Origin: Rhizobium sp. BT03
Lineage (GTDB): Bacteria > Pseudomonadota > Alphaproteobacteria > Rhizobiales > Rhizobiaceae
Length of the DNA stretch: 64,000 bases
NCBI RefSeq assembly: GCF_030053155.1
Contig: NZ_CP125640.1
Span: 4,190,001-4,254,000, forward strand
Direction: 5' to 3'
Position 1 is the first letter of the stretch; each line of letters opens with the position of its first letter. The position numbers and the translations under genes were made by a program. The notes under the pieces were generated by a model. It did no database searches, was not told the DNA's origin, and was given only the letters and a program-made list of their open reading frames with translations. Of the stretch, positions 25,702-34,757 are shown piece after piece.

Positions 25702-26736
25702 ATGGACTACAGAAATCTCGGCGCATCCGGCCTCAGAGTGCCGGTGTTGAGCTTCGGCGCCGGCACCTTCGGCGGCAGCGGTCCGCTGTTCGGCGCCTGG
25801 GGCAATACCGATGCGCAAGAGGCGCGGCGGTTGGTCGACATCTGCCTCGAAGCCGGCGTCAATCTCTTCGACACCGCCGACGTCTATTCGGCCGGCGCTT
25901 CCGAAGAGGTGCTCGGCCAGGCGATCCGCGGCCGGCGCGACGCCGTGCTGATCTCGACGAAGACGGCGCTGCCTACGGGCGAGGGGCCGCAGGACTGGGG
26001 AACGTCGCGGGCGCGGCTGATCCGCGCCACCGAGGCAGCGCTCAGCCGGCTCGGGACCGATTATATCGACCTCCTGCAGCTTCACGCCTTCGATGCCTCG
26101 ACGCCGGTCGAGGAGGTGCTGTCGACGCTCGACGGGCTCGTTTCCTCAGGCAAGATCCGCTATGTCGGCGTTTCCAACTTTGCCGGCTGGGAGCTGATGA
26201 AGTCGCTCGCCGCCGCCGAACGCCACGGCTATCCGCGTTATGTCGCTCATCAGGTCTATTATTCGCTGGCCGGGCGCGATTACGAATGGGAGCTGATGCC
26301 GCTCGGCGCCGACCAGGGCGTCGGCGCTCTCGTCTGGAGCCCGCTCGCCTGGGGACGGCTGACCGGCAAGATCCGCCGCGGCCAGCCGCTGCCTGCGGCA
26401 AGCCGGCTGCACGAAACGGCGCAATACGGCCCGCCTGTCGACGACGAGAAGCTGTTCGACATCGTCGCGGTGCTGGACGCCATTGCGGAGGAAACCGGCC
26501 GGACGGTGCCGCAGATCGCCATCAACTGGCTGCTTGGCCGGCCGACGGTCTCGAGCGTCATCATCGGCGCACGCAACGAGGAGCAGCTCAGGCAGAACCT
26601 CGGCGCGGTCGGCTGGAGCCTTTCGAAGGACGAGATCGCAAGGCTCGACGCCGTCAGCGCCGTGACGGCGCCCTATCCCTATTTCCCCTATCGGCGGCAG
26701 GAGGGTTTTGCGCGGCTCAACCCACCGATCGTCTGA
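25702..26736 (+). CDS. Aldo/keto reductase
   Basis: A 344-residue NADPH-dependent oxidoreductase with a TIM-barrel fold. The catalytic tetrad is visible: Asp in LFDTADVYSAG with the Tyr, Lys in LISTKTALPTG and His in DYIDLLQLHAFD. The cofactor-binding end is SSVIIGARNEEQLRQNLGAV. It resembles the AKR11/YakC-like group. The ATG at 25702 follows AAGGAGACAGATCC; an earlier in-frame start is less likely. It is divergent from LysR. The natural substrate is unknown. Confidence 0.92.
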   Translation: MDYRNLGASGLRVPVLSFGAGTFGGSGPLFGAWGNTDAQEARRLVDICLEAGVNLFDTADVYSAGASEEVLGQAIRGRRDAVLISTKTALPTGEGPQDWGTSRARLIRATEAALSRLGTDYIDLLQLHAFDASTPVEEVLSTLDGLVSSGKIRYVGVSNFAGWELMKSLAAAERHGYPRYVAHQVYYSLAGRDYEWELMPLGADQGVGALVWSPLAWGRLTGKIRRGQPLPAASRLHETAQYGPPVDDEKLFDIVAVLDAIAEETGRTVPQIAINWLLGRPTVSSVIIGARNEEQLRQNLGAVGWSLSKDEIARLDAVSAVTAPYPYFPYRRQEGFARLNPPIV

Positions 26737-26858
26737 GGCGCCGGAGACAGCGGACTTGCGTGTGGCAATGGGTCTATAACAAGAGGGGAATGAAATCTTC
26801 CGGCAATCTTAACTGGACAGCCGCTTTGACTTGCCCCATACCCAGCCTGCTGGATAAT

Positions 26859-26905
26859 TCCTTAAATCGGAATCGATTTAAGGATGAAATTATGCAGTAA
26901 TTTTA
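26859..26905. repeat. Two adjacent AT-rich palindromes in the promoter region of the FAD dehydrogenase
   Basis: TCCTTAAATCG at 26859-26869 pairs perfectly with CGATTTAAGGA at 26874-26884 around a GAAT loop. It is followed at once by AAATTA-TGCAG-TAATTT (26887-26903). The region is strikingly AT-rich in a GC-rich genome and lies 100-145 bases upstream of the next start. It could be a regulator site or one of the short palindromes common in Rhizobium intergenic DNA. Confidence 0.55.
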
Positions 26906-27003
26906 AAGGTCTACAGCGGCCTTCGCGTGTCTGAACAGATGCGCGGCGCTGTAGCCTGCAGGACATGATGTGGTTTCTGCGAAATGGCAGGGAGATCAAA
27001 GGG

Positions 27004-28416
27004 ATGGCGCTGAAGGACGCGAAGGCCGGCACACGCAACGAGGCGGGGATATCAGCCGTGCTCGGCATTCTCAAACAGACCTTCGGCGAGCGCTTCCAGA
27101 CCGGCCAATCCTTCCGTGAACAGCATGCCCACACGACCACCTACATCCCGCCGCAGCTGCCTGATGGTGTGCTCTTCGCCGAGAGCGCCGAGGATGTGAA
27201 GGCGGCGGTCAGGCTATGTGCGACCCACAAGGTGCCGGTGATCGGCTTCGGTGTCGGCACCTCGCTGGAGGGCCAGGTCAATGCCGCCAATGGCGGTATT
27301 TCGATCGATTTCAGCCGTATGAACCGGGTGCTCGAAGTCAATCCGGAGGATCTCGACTGCACCGTCGAGCCGGGTGTGACGCGCGAGGCGCTGAACATCC
27401 ACCTGCGTGATACCGGCCTGTTCTTCCCGATCGATCCCGGCGCCAATGCTTCCATCGGCGGCATGGCCTCGACGCGGGCCTCCGGCACCAATGCCGTGCG
27501 CTACGGAACGATGAAGGACAATGTGCTTGCCGTCACAGCCGTCACCGCCAATGGCGAGGAGATCCGCACGGCCCGGCGCGCCCGCAAATCTTCCGCCGGC
27601 TACGACCTGACGCGGCTCTTCGTCGGCGCCGAGGGCACGCTTGGCATCCTGACTTCGGTGACGCTGCGCCTGCAGGCGATCCCGCAGAAGATCGCCGGCG
27701 GCGCCTGCGCCTTTCCGAGTGTCAAGGCCGCTTGCGACGCCGTCATCATGACGATCCAGATGGGTATTCCCGTGGCCCGCATCGAGCTGCTCGATACGGT
27801 GCAGATGCGGGCCTGCAATGCCTATTCCAAGCTTTCCTATGCCGAAAGCCCGACACTCTTCCTCGAATTCCACGGCACCGACGAGACGGTGCCGCTGCAA
27901 TCGGCAGCCTTTGGCGAGATCGCGGCGGAATGCGGCGGCGGCGAATTCCTGTGGACCGCCAACGCCGAGGAGCGGACCAAGCTCTGGAAGGCGCGCCACG
28001 ATGCCTATTGGTCCGCAAGGGCGCTGGCGCCCGGGCTTGCCGCACTTTCGACCGATGTTTGTGTTCCGATATCGCGGCTTGCCGATTGTGTTTCGCAAAC
28101 GCAGGCCGATATCGAGGCGCATGGACTGCTCGGCCCGATCGTCGGCCATGCCGGCGACGGGAACTTTCATGTGCTGCTGTTGTTCGATGACAAAAGCGCC
28201 GAAGACATCGCCAAGGCCGAGAGCTTCGTGCAGCGGCTCAATCGGCGGGCGCTCGACATGGACGGGACATGCACCGGCGAACACGGAATCGGGCAGGGCA
28301 AGATGGCGTTCCTCGAACAGGAGCTGGGGGGCACGGTGGATCTGATGCGACAGGTGAAACAGGCGCTCGATCCGGACGATATCTTCAATCCCGGCAAGAT
28401 TTTCCACCAGGGCTGA
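27004..28416 (+). CDS. FAD-linked oxidase (GlcD/D-lactate dehydrogenase type)
   Basis: A 470-residue flavoprotein of the VAO/PCMH family. The FAD-binding domain includes KVPVIGFGVGTSLEGQVNAA, DPGANASIGGMASTRASGTN and RLFVGAEGTLGILTSVTL. The FAD_oxidase_C domain ends with GPIVGHAGDGNFHVLLLFDD and CTGEHGIGQGKMAFLEQELG. Closest in layout to glycolate oxidase subunit D and D-lactate dehydrogenase (cytochrome). The start MALKD at 27004 has GGGAG upstream; an ATG at 26965 is in frame. No glcE/glcF follow, so a single-subunit D-2-hydroxyacid dehydrogenase is more likely. Confidence 0.9.
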   Translation: MALKDAKAGTRNEAGISAVLGILKQTFGERFQTGQSFREQHAHTTTYIPPQLPDGVLFAESAEDVKAAVRLCATHKVPVIGFGVGTSLEGQVNAANGGISIDFSRMNRVLEVNPEDLDCTVEPGVTREALNIHLRDTGLFFPIDPGANASIGGMASTRASGTNAVRYGTMKDNVLAVTAVTANGEEIRTARRARKSSAGYDLTRLFVGAEGTLGILTSVTLRLQAIPQKIAGGACAFPSVKAACDAVIMTIQMGIPVARIELLDTVQMRACNAYSKLSYAESPTLFLEFHGTDETVPLQSAAFGEIAAECGGGEFLWTANAEERTKLWKARHDAYWSARALAPGLAALSTDVCVPISRLADCVSQTQADIEAHGLLGPIVGHAGDGNFHVLLLFDDKSAEDIAKAESFVQRLNRRALDMDGTCTGEHGIGQGKMAFLEQELGGTVDLMRQVKQALDPDDIFNPGKIFHQG

Positions 28417-28505
28417 AAACGGAATATTCTCATGAACTTGGGCCTTGCCCCCGGCATGAATAGCGCTAGTGTCGGCAACAGTATCCCGAATGGAGAATTC
28501 TTGCA

Positions 28506-31500
28506 TTGGTAGGCCGGTTCCTCGTCTTTCTGGGGGGAGTGATCGTCGTAGCGCTGTTTGTGGCGCTGCTTGCGCCGCTGTTCATCGACTGGACGGATTT
28601 CCGCAAGAATTTCGAGGATCAGGCAAGCCGCATCATCGGCAAGAAAGTCACCGTCTACGGCACGGTGGATGCGCGGTTGCTGCCGTTTCCGTCGGTGACG
28701 CTGCACGACGTGCGCGTCGGCCAGGAAGCGGACGGCACGCCGATCGTCAAGGTCGAGCAGTTCTCCATGGATGCGGAGCTTGCGCCTTTCCTGTCGGGCG
28801 AGGCGCTGATTTTCGACATGCGCGTCGTCAATCCGAAGGTGCGCCTGAGATTGCTCAAGGACGGCACGCTCGACTGGATGCGCGGCAGCCACGCCGAAAT
28901 ACCGGCGAAAACCGTCGTTCTCGAAAACGTGCATGTCAATGGCGGCGAAGTCGAGTTCATCGACGACCAGTCGGGCCGCTCCCGCCGGATCACAGGCCTC
29001 AATGCGGAAATGTCGGCCAAGTCGCTGGCCGGCCCCTGGCGTATCGAGGGCGATGCGGCGCTTGACGGCGAGCACGGCAGCTTTGTGATATCGAGCAGCC
29101 AGCCGGACGAGAAGGGCGTGCTGCGCATGCGCACGAAGCTTTCGCCGGACAAACAGCCTGTCAGCGTCGATCTCGACGGCGAATTGAAGCTCGTCGACAG
29201 CAAGCCGAACTATCAGGGCCAGCTTTCGGCGGCGATCGAAAACCGCAACAGCGCCAGGCCCGCCAACAAGAAAGAGCAGCCGCCCCGCGTCAAGGGCCGC
29301 TTCGAGCTTACCAACGAACGCATCCGCATTCCCGAATACCGAATGGAGATCGGCCCGACGGACGATCCCTATGTCATCACCGGCGAGGCGACGCTCGATA
29401 CCGGCAATGCGCCGGAATTCCTGTTGACCGCCGACGGGCAGCAGATCGACGTCAACCGCATCGGCAATCAGGGCGCGGCCGGCAAGACGACGCGCGATGC
29501 GGCGGTCTCGGCACGCCAGCGGCTGAGCTCGCTGATCGATGTCATCCGGCAGGTGCCGATCCCGCAGGTGCCTGGAAAGGCGAGTGTCAAGCTGCCGGCG
29601 ATCGTCGCCGGCGATACGACGCTGCGCGACGTGCAGCTGGAGTTGGAGCCAGCCGGTACCGGCTGGATGATCGACAGCGCCACCGGCACGCTGCCGGGGC
29701 GCACGCAGGTGGAAGGCAAGGGCAAGCTCCTGCTGCAGGGCGAAGCCTCGTTCAACGGCCAGATCGTGGTGGCCTCCAGCCAGCCGACGGGGCTTGCCTC
29801 CTGGCTTGCCGGCTCGGTCGATCCGGCCATCCGGCAATTGCGGCAGGCCGGCTTTTCCGCCAATGTCAGCCTGACACCCGAATTGCAGCGTTTCGAAAAT
29901 CTCGAGATCGCCATGGGACCGGCGACGCTGAAGGGCAGGCTGGAGCGGCAGGCGATCTCCGGCCAGACACCGACGCTGTCGGTGGCACTGAACGGCGATA
30001 CGCTCGATCTCGATGCGCTGCAGGCGCTGAGCGGGCTGATGACCGGCCAGGATGCCGGCGACAGCGTGCTCGACCACAAGATCGCCGCCCAGCTCAAGGC
30101 CGATAAGTTCACCGCTTTCGGCGTCGATGCCGAGAATGTCGAGACCACTTTCACGATCGCCGACGGGGCGCTTGCCGTCGACCGGCTGTCGATCAAGAAT
30201 ATCGCAGGCGCCGAACTGACGGCGACGGGCAGGGCGGAAGGCTCGCTGCTCGACTATAAGGGCGCCGGCGAGATCACCTTCAAATCGGCCGATCCCGGCG
30301 GCTTTTTCACCATGCTGCGCGAGCACCTGCCGCATCACCCGGTGCTCGACCGGCTGGTGCGAAATGCCGGCTGGTACGGCAATACGGCGCTGCGCGGCGC
30401 GCTGACGCTCGGCGGCGACGAGGGCGATGCGCTGACGGTGACGCTTGCCGGTGTTGCGAACGGCAGCCGCGTCAATCTCGATTACCGCATGTCCGACCTG
30501 CTGGCCCTGACCGGCAACGGCACGACGAGCCTCGAGGCGACGCTCGAAAATGCCGTGCCGTCCATCCTGTTCGGCCAGGCCGGGCTCGATCCGCTGCCGG
30601 TCGATGTCGGCGCCAACGGCCGCCTGACGCTGAAGGTGAAGGCATCGGGCAACGATCCCGCCGATGCCGCGCTGACCTTTGCCACCGACCGGACCTCGTT
30701 TACCGCCAACGGCAAGGTCGATGTCCGGCCGGAGACTTTCATGAACGGCCAGATCGCGCTTTCGCTCGACAGCGCCGATATCGATCCCTATCTCATCATG
30801 AACGGGATCGCCCTGCCGCAGACGGGAACCGGGCTGCCGTTCGGCCTGCAGGTCAATGCCGGCGTCGACAGCGACAAGATCGTCTTGTCCGATCTCAAGG
30901 GCCATGCGGCCGACAACGAGTTTTCAGGCGCGCTGAGCTTCGACCGGAAGGCTGCGAAGACGACGGCGAGCGGCGAACTGACGCTCTCCAAGGCGGATGC
31001 CGGCTGGCTTGGCGAGGCGGTGTTCGGGCAGATCGTCGATCCCGCCAATGGCGCGCTGACGACGGCGCCGCTCGGGCTGCCCGTCTTCAAGGATCTCGAC
31101 GTCAACGTGAAACTGACGGCCAAGCAGTTCTGGCCAGGCCTGCCGGAAACGGCGGTCACCGACTTCACAAGCAACGTCGTCTACAAGGGCGACGAGCTGC
31201 AGCTCAACGACATGGCCGGCAGCTGGGACGGCGGGAAGCTCTCCGGCAATCTGCTGTTCACCAATGCCGACGGCACCGGCTTCCTGCAGACGAAGCTTGC
31301 GCTTGCCGATTCCGATCTTGCCGGCGTCGTCTGGCTGCGCGACGGCGCACCGATTGCCAACGGCAAATTCGGATTGTCGCTGTCGATGGAAGCCTCGGGC
31401 AAGACCATCGGCGAGATCGCCAGTTCGCTGAACGGTTCGGGCGAACTGAGGCTCGGAGATAGCAGCATACGCGGGCTGAACCTCGCCATCTTACCGCCGC

Positions 31501-32210
31501 TGCTTGCCGCGACCGACACGATGCAGGAGCAGATCAATGCCGGCAAGGTGCATCCGATCGTTGAGACGCTGCTCAGCAACGGAGAGGCGAAGCTGCCGCC
31601 GCTCGGCATCCCCTTCAATATCGCCGATGGGACGTTGCGCGTGCAGAATGTCGCCGTCGCCAACGATCTCGCCCGCATCACCGCCGATGCGCAGATCGCG
31701 CTGCCGGAGGAACGGATCAGCGCGACGTTGGGCGTCGGGCTCATTCCGGGCACGGAAGCGCTGTCCGGCGCGGAGCCGGCGCTCAGGCTGAATTTTTCCG
31801 GCATGCTGCCGTCGCCCGGCAAGACGATGGATGTGACCGATATCACCAGCTATCTGTCGCTACGCGCCTTTGAGCGCGAGCGCCGGCGCGTCGAGCGGCT
31901 GCAAGCGATCGTACTCGAAAAGCAGCGGCTGCGCCGCGAGGCGGCCCTCTATCGGTTCAACGACGCCGAGCGCGTCAGGGCGGCCGAAATCGAAAAGCAA
32001 CGGCAGGCGGAGGAAGAGCGGCTGCGCGCATTGGCGCAGGCAGCGGCCGCGCAGAAGGCGCTCGCCGAAGCGGAGGCGGCACGCGCGGCCGAGGCCAAAG
32101 CCAAGGCGGATGCGCAGGCGAGGGCTGCCGCCGAGGCGGAAGCGGCGCGGCGCAGCGGGCCGCCCGGTTCGCTCAATTTCGACCAGGTGCCGGGCGTTCA
32201 GGCGCAATGA
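28506..32210 (+). CDS. AsmA family protein, large
   Basis: A 1234-residue inner-membrane-anchored periplasmic protein. The N-terminal signal anchor FLVFLGGVIVVALFVALLAP leads into the AsmA N-domain (WTDFRKNFEDQASRIIGKKV, GTVDARLLPFPSVTLHDVRV). Long repetitive beta-rich sequence follows, as in AsmA/TamB-type bridges implicated in lipid transport to the outer membrane. The AsmA_2 C-domain is around residues 940-1110. The last 110 residues form a charged Ala/Glu/Arg coiled coil and end with GSLNFDQVPGVQAQ, unusual at the end of such a protein. The start is a TTG at 28506 with TGGAG 12 bases upstream. Monocistronic. Confidence 0.9.
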   Translation: MVGRFLVFLGGVIVVALFVALLAPLFIDWTDFRKNFEDQASRIIGKKVTVYGTVDARLLPFPSVTLHDVRVGQEADGTPIVKVEQFSMDAELAPFLSGEALIFDMRVVNPKVRLRLLKDGTLDWMRGSHAEIPAKTVVLENVHVNGGEVEFIDDQSGRSRRITGLNAEMSAKSLAGPWRIEGDAALDGEHGSFVISSSQPDEKGVLRMRTKLSPDKQPVSVDLDGELKLVDSKPNYQGQLSAAIENRNSARPANKKEQPPRVKGRFELTNERIRIPEYRMEIGPTDDPYVITGEATLDTGNAPEFLLTADGQQIDVNRIGNQGAAGKTTRDAAVSARQRLSSLIDVIRQVPIPQVPGKASVKLPAIVAGDTTLRDVQLELEPAGTGWMIDSATGTLPGRTQVEGKGKLLLQGEASFNGQIVVASSQPTGLASWLAGSVDPAIRQLRQAGFSANVSLTPELQRFENLEIAMGPATLKGRLERQAISGQTPTLSVALNGDTLDLDALQALSGLMTGQDAGDSVLDHKIAAQLKADKFTAFGVDAENVETTFTIADGALAVDRLSIKNIAGAELTATGRAEGSLLDYKGAGEITFKSADPGGFFTMLREHLPHHPVLDRLVRNAGWYGNTALRGALTLGGDEGDALTVTLAGVANGSRVNLDYRMSDLLALTGNGTTSLEATLENAVPSILFGQAGLDPLPVDVGANGRLTLKVKASGNDPADAALTFATDRTSFTANGKVDVRPETFMNGQIALSLDSADIDPYLIMNGIALPQTGTGLPFGLQVNAGVDSDKIVLSDLKGHAADNEFSGALSFDRKAAKTTASGELTLSKADAGWLGEAVFGQIVDPANGALTTAPLGLPVFKDLDVNVKLTAKQFWPGLPETAVTDFTSNVVYKGDELQLNDMAGSWDGGKLSGNLLFTNADGTGFLQTKLALADSDLAGVVWLRDGAPIANGKFGLSLSMEASGKTIGEIASSLNGSGELRLGDSSIRGLNLAILPPLLAATDTMQEQINAGKVHPIVETLLSNGEAKLPPLGIPFNIADGTLRVQNVAVANDLARITADAQIALPEERISATLGVGLIPGTEALSGAEPALRLNFSGMLPSPGKTMDVTDITSYLSLRAFERERRRVERLQAIVLEKQRLRREAALYRFNDAERVRAAEIEKQRQAEEERLRALAQAAAAQKALAEAEAARAAEAKAKADAQARAAAEAEAARRSGPPGSLNFDQVPGVQAQ

Positions 32211-32265
32211 ATATGCGCGGGATTTGATTGCAGCGCGCGGCGTGAATCGAGTCCGATTGAAGGAA

Positions 32266-32484
32266 TTATGCCGCAGCGCCGGCTTTCGCCCAGGCGAGCA
32301 CATGCAGCCGGAGTGCCGAGGACAGGTTGCTGTCCGGCGGCCGATGATCATCGATCTCCGAAATCAGCGCGGCCAATGCCATGGAGCGGCCTGCGGCGAT
32401 CGTTTTCAGCTCAGCCCAGAACTCGTCTTCGAGGGAAAAACTGGTGCGATGGCCGTGCAATGTCGCCGAATGCTTGCGGATCAT
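32266..32484 (-). CDS. Ribbon-helix-helix domain protein
   Basis: A 72-residue protein of the RHH_4 type common in alphaproteobacteria: HSATLHGHRTSFSLEDEFWA forms the strand and first helix, ALAALISEIDDHRPPDSNLS the second, and SALRLHVLAWAKAGAAA ends it. Presumed DNA-binding dimer; targets unknown. It follows the DUF4169 gene on the same strand (102-base gap), and the order sspB, DUF4169, RHH suggests a conserved neighbourhood. Confidence 0.85.
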   Translation of the reverse strand: MIRKHSATLHGHRTSFSLEDEFWAELKTIAAGRSMALAALISEIDDHRPPDSNLSSALRLHVLAWAKAGAAA

Positions 32485-32586
32485 GAAGCGGCGTCTCGGT
32501 TGGGCTTTCGCGGATTGATTCAGTAAAACCGCATAAGTGGCTGATCTTGGAATCGATTCCGGCTCTTCAAGCTCTGCGTGAAAGTG

Positions 32587-32781
32587 TCAGGCTCCGTCGT
32601 CATCCGTCTCGATCCGGCCGGCGCGATGGGCCTTGTCGGCCTTCTCGTTCAGACTGCGGGTGAGCTGCTTTTCGGCCTTGGTGCGACCGAAGGAAATGCG
32701 GTTCTGCTCGGCCTGCGCCTCCTTTTCGGAGCGGGCCTGCTGCTTGCGGAATTGGCGCAGATTGACGATTTCGGCGCTCAT
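32587..32781 (-). CDS. DUF4169 family small protein
   Basis: A 64-residue, highly charged protein: MSAEIVNLRQFRKQQARSEK, then QNRISFGRTKAEKQLTRSLN. This is the signature of DUF4169, found across Rhizobiales and related orders. Almost entirely helical and basic; function unknown. It starts 50 bases downstream of the sspB stop, beyond an intrinsic terminator. Confidence 0.85.
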   Translation of the reverse strand: MSAEIVNLRQFRKQQARSEKEAQAEQNRISFGRTKAEKQLTRSLNEKADKAHRAGRIETDDDGA

Positions 32782-32800
32782 GCGGGGCCTGAATCCTTAT

Positions 32801-32826
32801 GAAAAAGGGAGGCCAAGCCTCCCTTT
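32801..32826 (-). terminator. Intrinsic terminator of sspB
   Basis: Reading on the minus strand, AAAGGGAGGC / GCCTCCCTTT form a perfect 10-bp stem with a 3-base loop, followed by TTTTT-type sequence (A tract at 32802-32806 on plus). It lies 5 bases after the sspB stop and before the DUF4169 start. Confidence 0.8.
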
Positions 32827-32830
32827 GAAA

Positions 32831-33346
32831 TCACTGCTTCTTGCGGAAGGAGTCGAGCGAGACGACCGAGCCCGGCTTCTTCTCTTCGCCATCGCCGGGT
32901 TTGGCGCCCGCAGCCTCATCCGGCTTTGCTGCCGCGTCGACGGGATAGGCGGTGATCTCGCCGGACGGCAACTCCTCGCCATCGGCGAGCGGCACATCGA
33001 ATTCGAGCTCGAAATTGACGGAGGGATCGTAAAAGCCGCGGATCGCGTTGAACGGGATGACCAGCTTCTCAGGAACGTCGGAGAAGGAAAGGCCGATCTC
33101 GAAATGCGTCTCGGTGATCTTCAGGTCCCAAAACTGATGCTGGATGACAATGGTCATCTGCTCGGGATATTTCGACTTCAGGTGCTGGGAGATGCGTACG
33201 CCGGCAGCACCCGTGAGGAAGGTGATGAAGAAGTGATGGTCGCCGGGCAGACGGCCCGTCGCTCCGACTTCCGCCAAAACCTTGCGGATGACGCCGCGAA
33301 GTGCATCCTGTGCCAGAATGTCGTAGCGGATATGATCCTGCCCCAT
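32831..33346 (-). CDS. sspB: SspB-like ClpXP adaptor for SsrA-tagged proteins
   Basis: A 171-residue alphaproteobacterial SspB. The N-terminal barrel domain (MGQDHIRYDILAQDALRGVI; PGDHHFFITFLTGAAGVRIS; EIGLSFSDVPEKLVIPFNAI) binds the SsrA tag. A flexible Ala/Pro/Gly linker leads to the C-terminal ClpX-binding tail VVSLDSFRKKQ. It delivers tmRNA-tagged proteins to ClpXP. It lies immediately downstream of, and on the same strand as, the tmRNA gene (131 bases from the tmRNA 3' region to its ATG). Confidence 0.93.
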   Translation of the reverse strand: MGQDHIRYDILAQDALRGVIRKVLAEVGATGRLPGDHHFFITFLTGAAGVRISQHLKSKYPEQMTIVIQHQFWDLKITETHFEIGLSFSDVPEKLVIPFNAIRGFYDPSVNFELEFDVPLADGEELPSGEITAYPVDAAAKPDEAAGAKPGDGEEKKPGSVVSLDSFRKKQ

Positions 33347-33477
33347 GCTTTTCCTGTCTTTCGTCGGTTCGGAAGTCTTTTCACAAGGTTATATGCCACG
33401 TCCGGGCGCCTTGGGAAAGACCGGAGCCGAGTCACGTTTTTCAGCAGCATACATGATTTCGGCGGCAGGGAGAAGGT

Positions 33478-33800
33478 GAAGGCTTCTGTTGCCAGGTGCC
33501 TTCGGACCCCGCCTAGAGGTGCGAACCACTAGGACTTGATTTGAAGTGTCACACTGCGATTAAGCAGCGAGACGAGCTTCCGCATAGTTGTCGTTTGCAA
33601 CTACAATTTTAGCCCGATAACGGCGGTACAATGCCGAGCAAAAAGACGATCTTTACACCCTTGTCGATCCTGTTTCGCCCCCATCAAAAGCCGGCCTTCG
33701 TGGCCGCCGGTTTTTGGTGGAGGCGCCGGGTACCGCCCCCGGGTCCAATAGGCTTATTACACCGCTCGTTTATCGCCATAGCCGGCCCGAAAGCCGGCAG
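33478..33800 (-). ncRNA. ssrA: Permuted two-piece tmRNA (SsrA)
   Basis: On the minus strand the order is acceptor piece, loop, coding piece. The acceptor piece ends CGCCTCCACCA, with the CCA end at 33715 and a T-arm CCGGG...CCCGG before it. The coding piece begins GGGGGCG at 33682. These ends pair as a 7-bp acceptor stem with a G3-U70 wobble and A73, the alanine identity elements. The tag reading frame at 33598-33560 encodes ANDNYAEARLAA and a TAA stop. The spacer between the two pieces is 32 bases and forms a GC-rich hairpin. The outer limits are estimated from hairpins (GAAGGC...GCCTTC at the 3' side, GCCGGC...GCCGGC at the 5' side). Apparent ORFs across it on the plus strand are spurious. 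It directly precedes sspB. Confidence 0.95.
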
Positions 33801-33949
33801 GGTTGATATAGTGGTTTCCTCAGCCCAAGGAAAGGGCCAACGTCATAAAAGCGTTTATGGACCGCATCAGAAACATTGGGAAAATACTCGCCGGTGATTG
33901 GTTTCCTGCTGCTTGAGGCTTAAATTGGCCGAAACGGAATCAGCGCGCC

Positions 33950-34744
33950 ATGAAGCAATATCTCGATCTCCTGAACCATGTGATGGAAAAGGGCTCCGAC
34001 CGGGGCGACCGCACCGGCACCGGCACGCGTTCGGTCTTCGGCTACCAGATGCGCTTCGACCTGCAGGAAGGCTTCCCTGTGCTGACCACGAAGAAGCTGC
34101 ATCTGCGGTCGATCATTCACGAACTTTTATGGTTCCTGAAGGGCGAGACGAATATCCGCTATCTCAAGGAGAACGGCGTTTCCATCTGGGACGAATGGGC
34201 CGACGAAAACGGCGATCTCGGCCCGGTCTACGGCGCTCAGTGGCGCTCCTGGCCGGCGCCGGATGGCGGCCATATCGACCAGATCGCCAATCTCGTCAAA
34301 GGCATCGTCAACAACCCGAATTCGCGCCGCCACATCGTCTCGGCCTGGAATCCGGCCGAGGTCGACGAGATGGCGCTGCCGCCCTGCCATTGCCTGTTCC
34401 AGTTCTACGTGGCCGATGGCAAGCTTTCCTGCCAGCTCTATCAGCGCTCGGCCGACATCTTCCTCGGCGTGCCGTTCAACATCGCCTCCTATGCGCTTTT
34501 GACGATGATGGTGGCTGAGGTAACCGGGCTGAAGCCTGGCGATTTCGTCCACACGCTGGGCGACGCCCATCTTTACCACAACCATTTCGACCAGGCGAAG
34601 CTGCAACTGGCGCGCCGGCCGAAGCCGCTTCCCTTCATGCGCATCAATCCCGATGTGAATGACATATTCGGCTTCACCTTCGACGATTTCGAGCTGATCG
34701 GCTACGAGGCCGATGCCAGCATCAAGGCGCCGATCGCCGTCTGA
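33950..34744 (+). CDS. thyA: Thymidylate synthase
   Basis: A 264-residue enzyme, the same length as E. coli ThyA. It converts dUMP to dTMP with methylene-tetrahydrofolate. The catalytic Cys146 lies in [14 protein letters not shown]; the phosphate-binding Arg is in [14 protein letters not shown]; dUMP and folate contacts lie in [20 protein letters not shown] and [11 protein letters not shown]. It is followed after 13 bases by folA, the classic operon that regenerates tetrahydrofolate from the dihydrofolate made here. Confidence 0.98.
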   Translation: MKQYLDLLNHVMEKGSDRGDRTGTGTRSVFGYQMRFDLQEGFPVLTTKKLHLRSIIHELLWFLKGETNIRYLKENGVSIWDEWADENGDLGPVYGAQWRSWPAPDGGHIDQIANLVKGIVNNPNSRRHIVSAWNPAEVDEMALPPCHCLFQFYVADGKLSCQLYQRSADIFLGVPFNIASYALLTMMVAEVTGLKPGDFVHTLGDAHLYHNHFDQAKLQLARRPKPLPFMRINPDVNDIFGFTFDDFELIGYEADASIKAPIAV

Positions 34745-34757
34745 TCCGGGACATCCC

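Noticed and set aside
28167..30905. 912-codon open frame on the minus strand
   Set aside because: It lies antisense to the AsmA gene; the translation is rich in Arg, His, Gln and Asp as expected from the complement of GC3-biased codons, with no domain signature.
33631..33897. 88-codon plus-strand ORF between sspB and thyA
   Set aside because: It lies across the tmRNA gene, which is on the minus strand and accounts for the conserved sequence.
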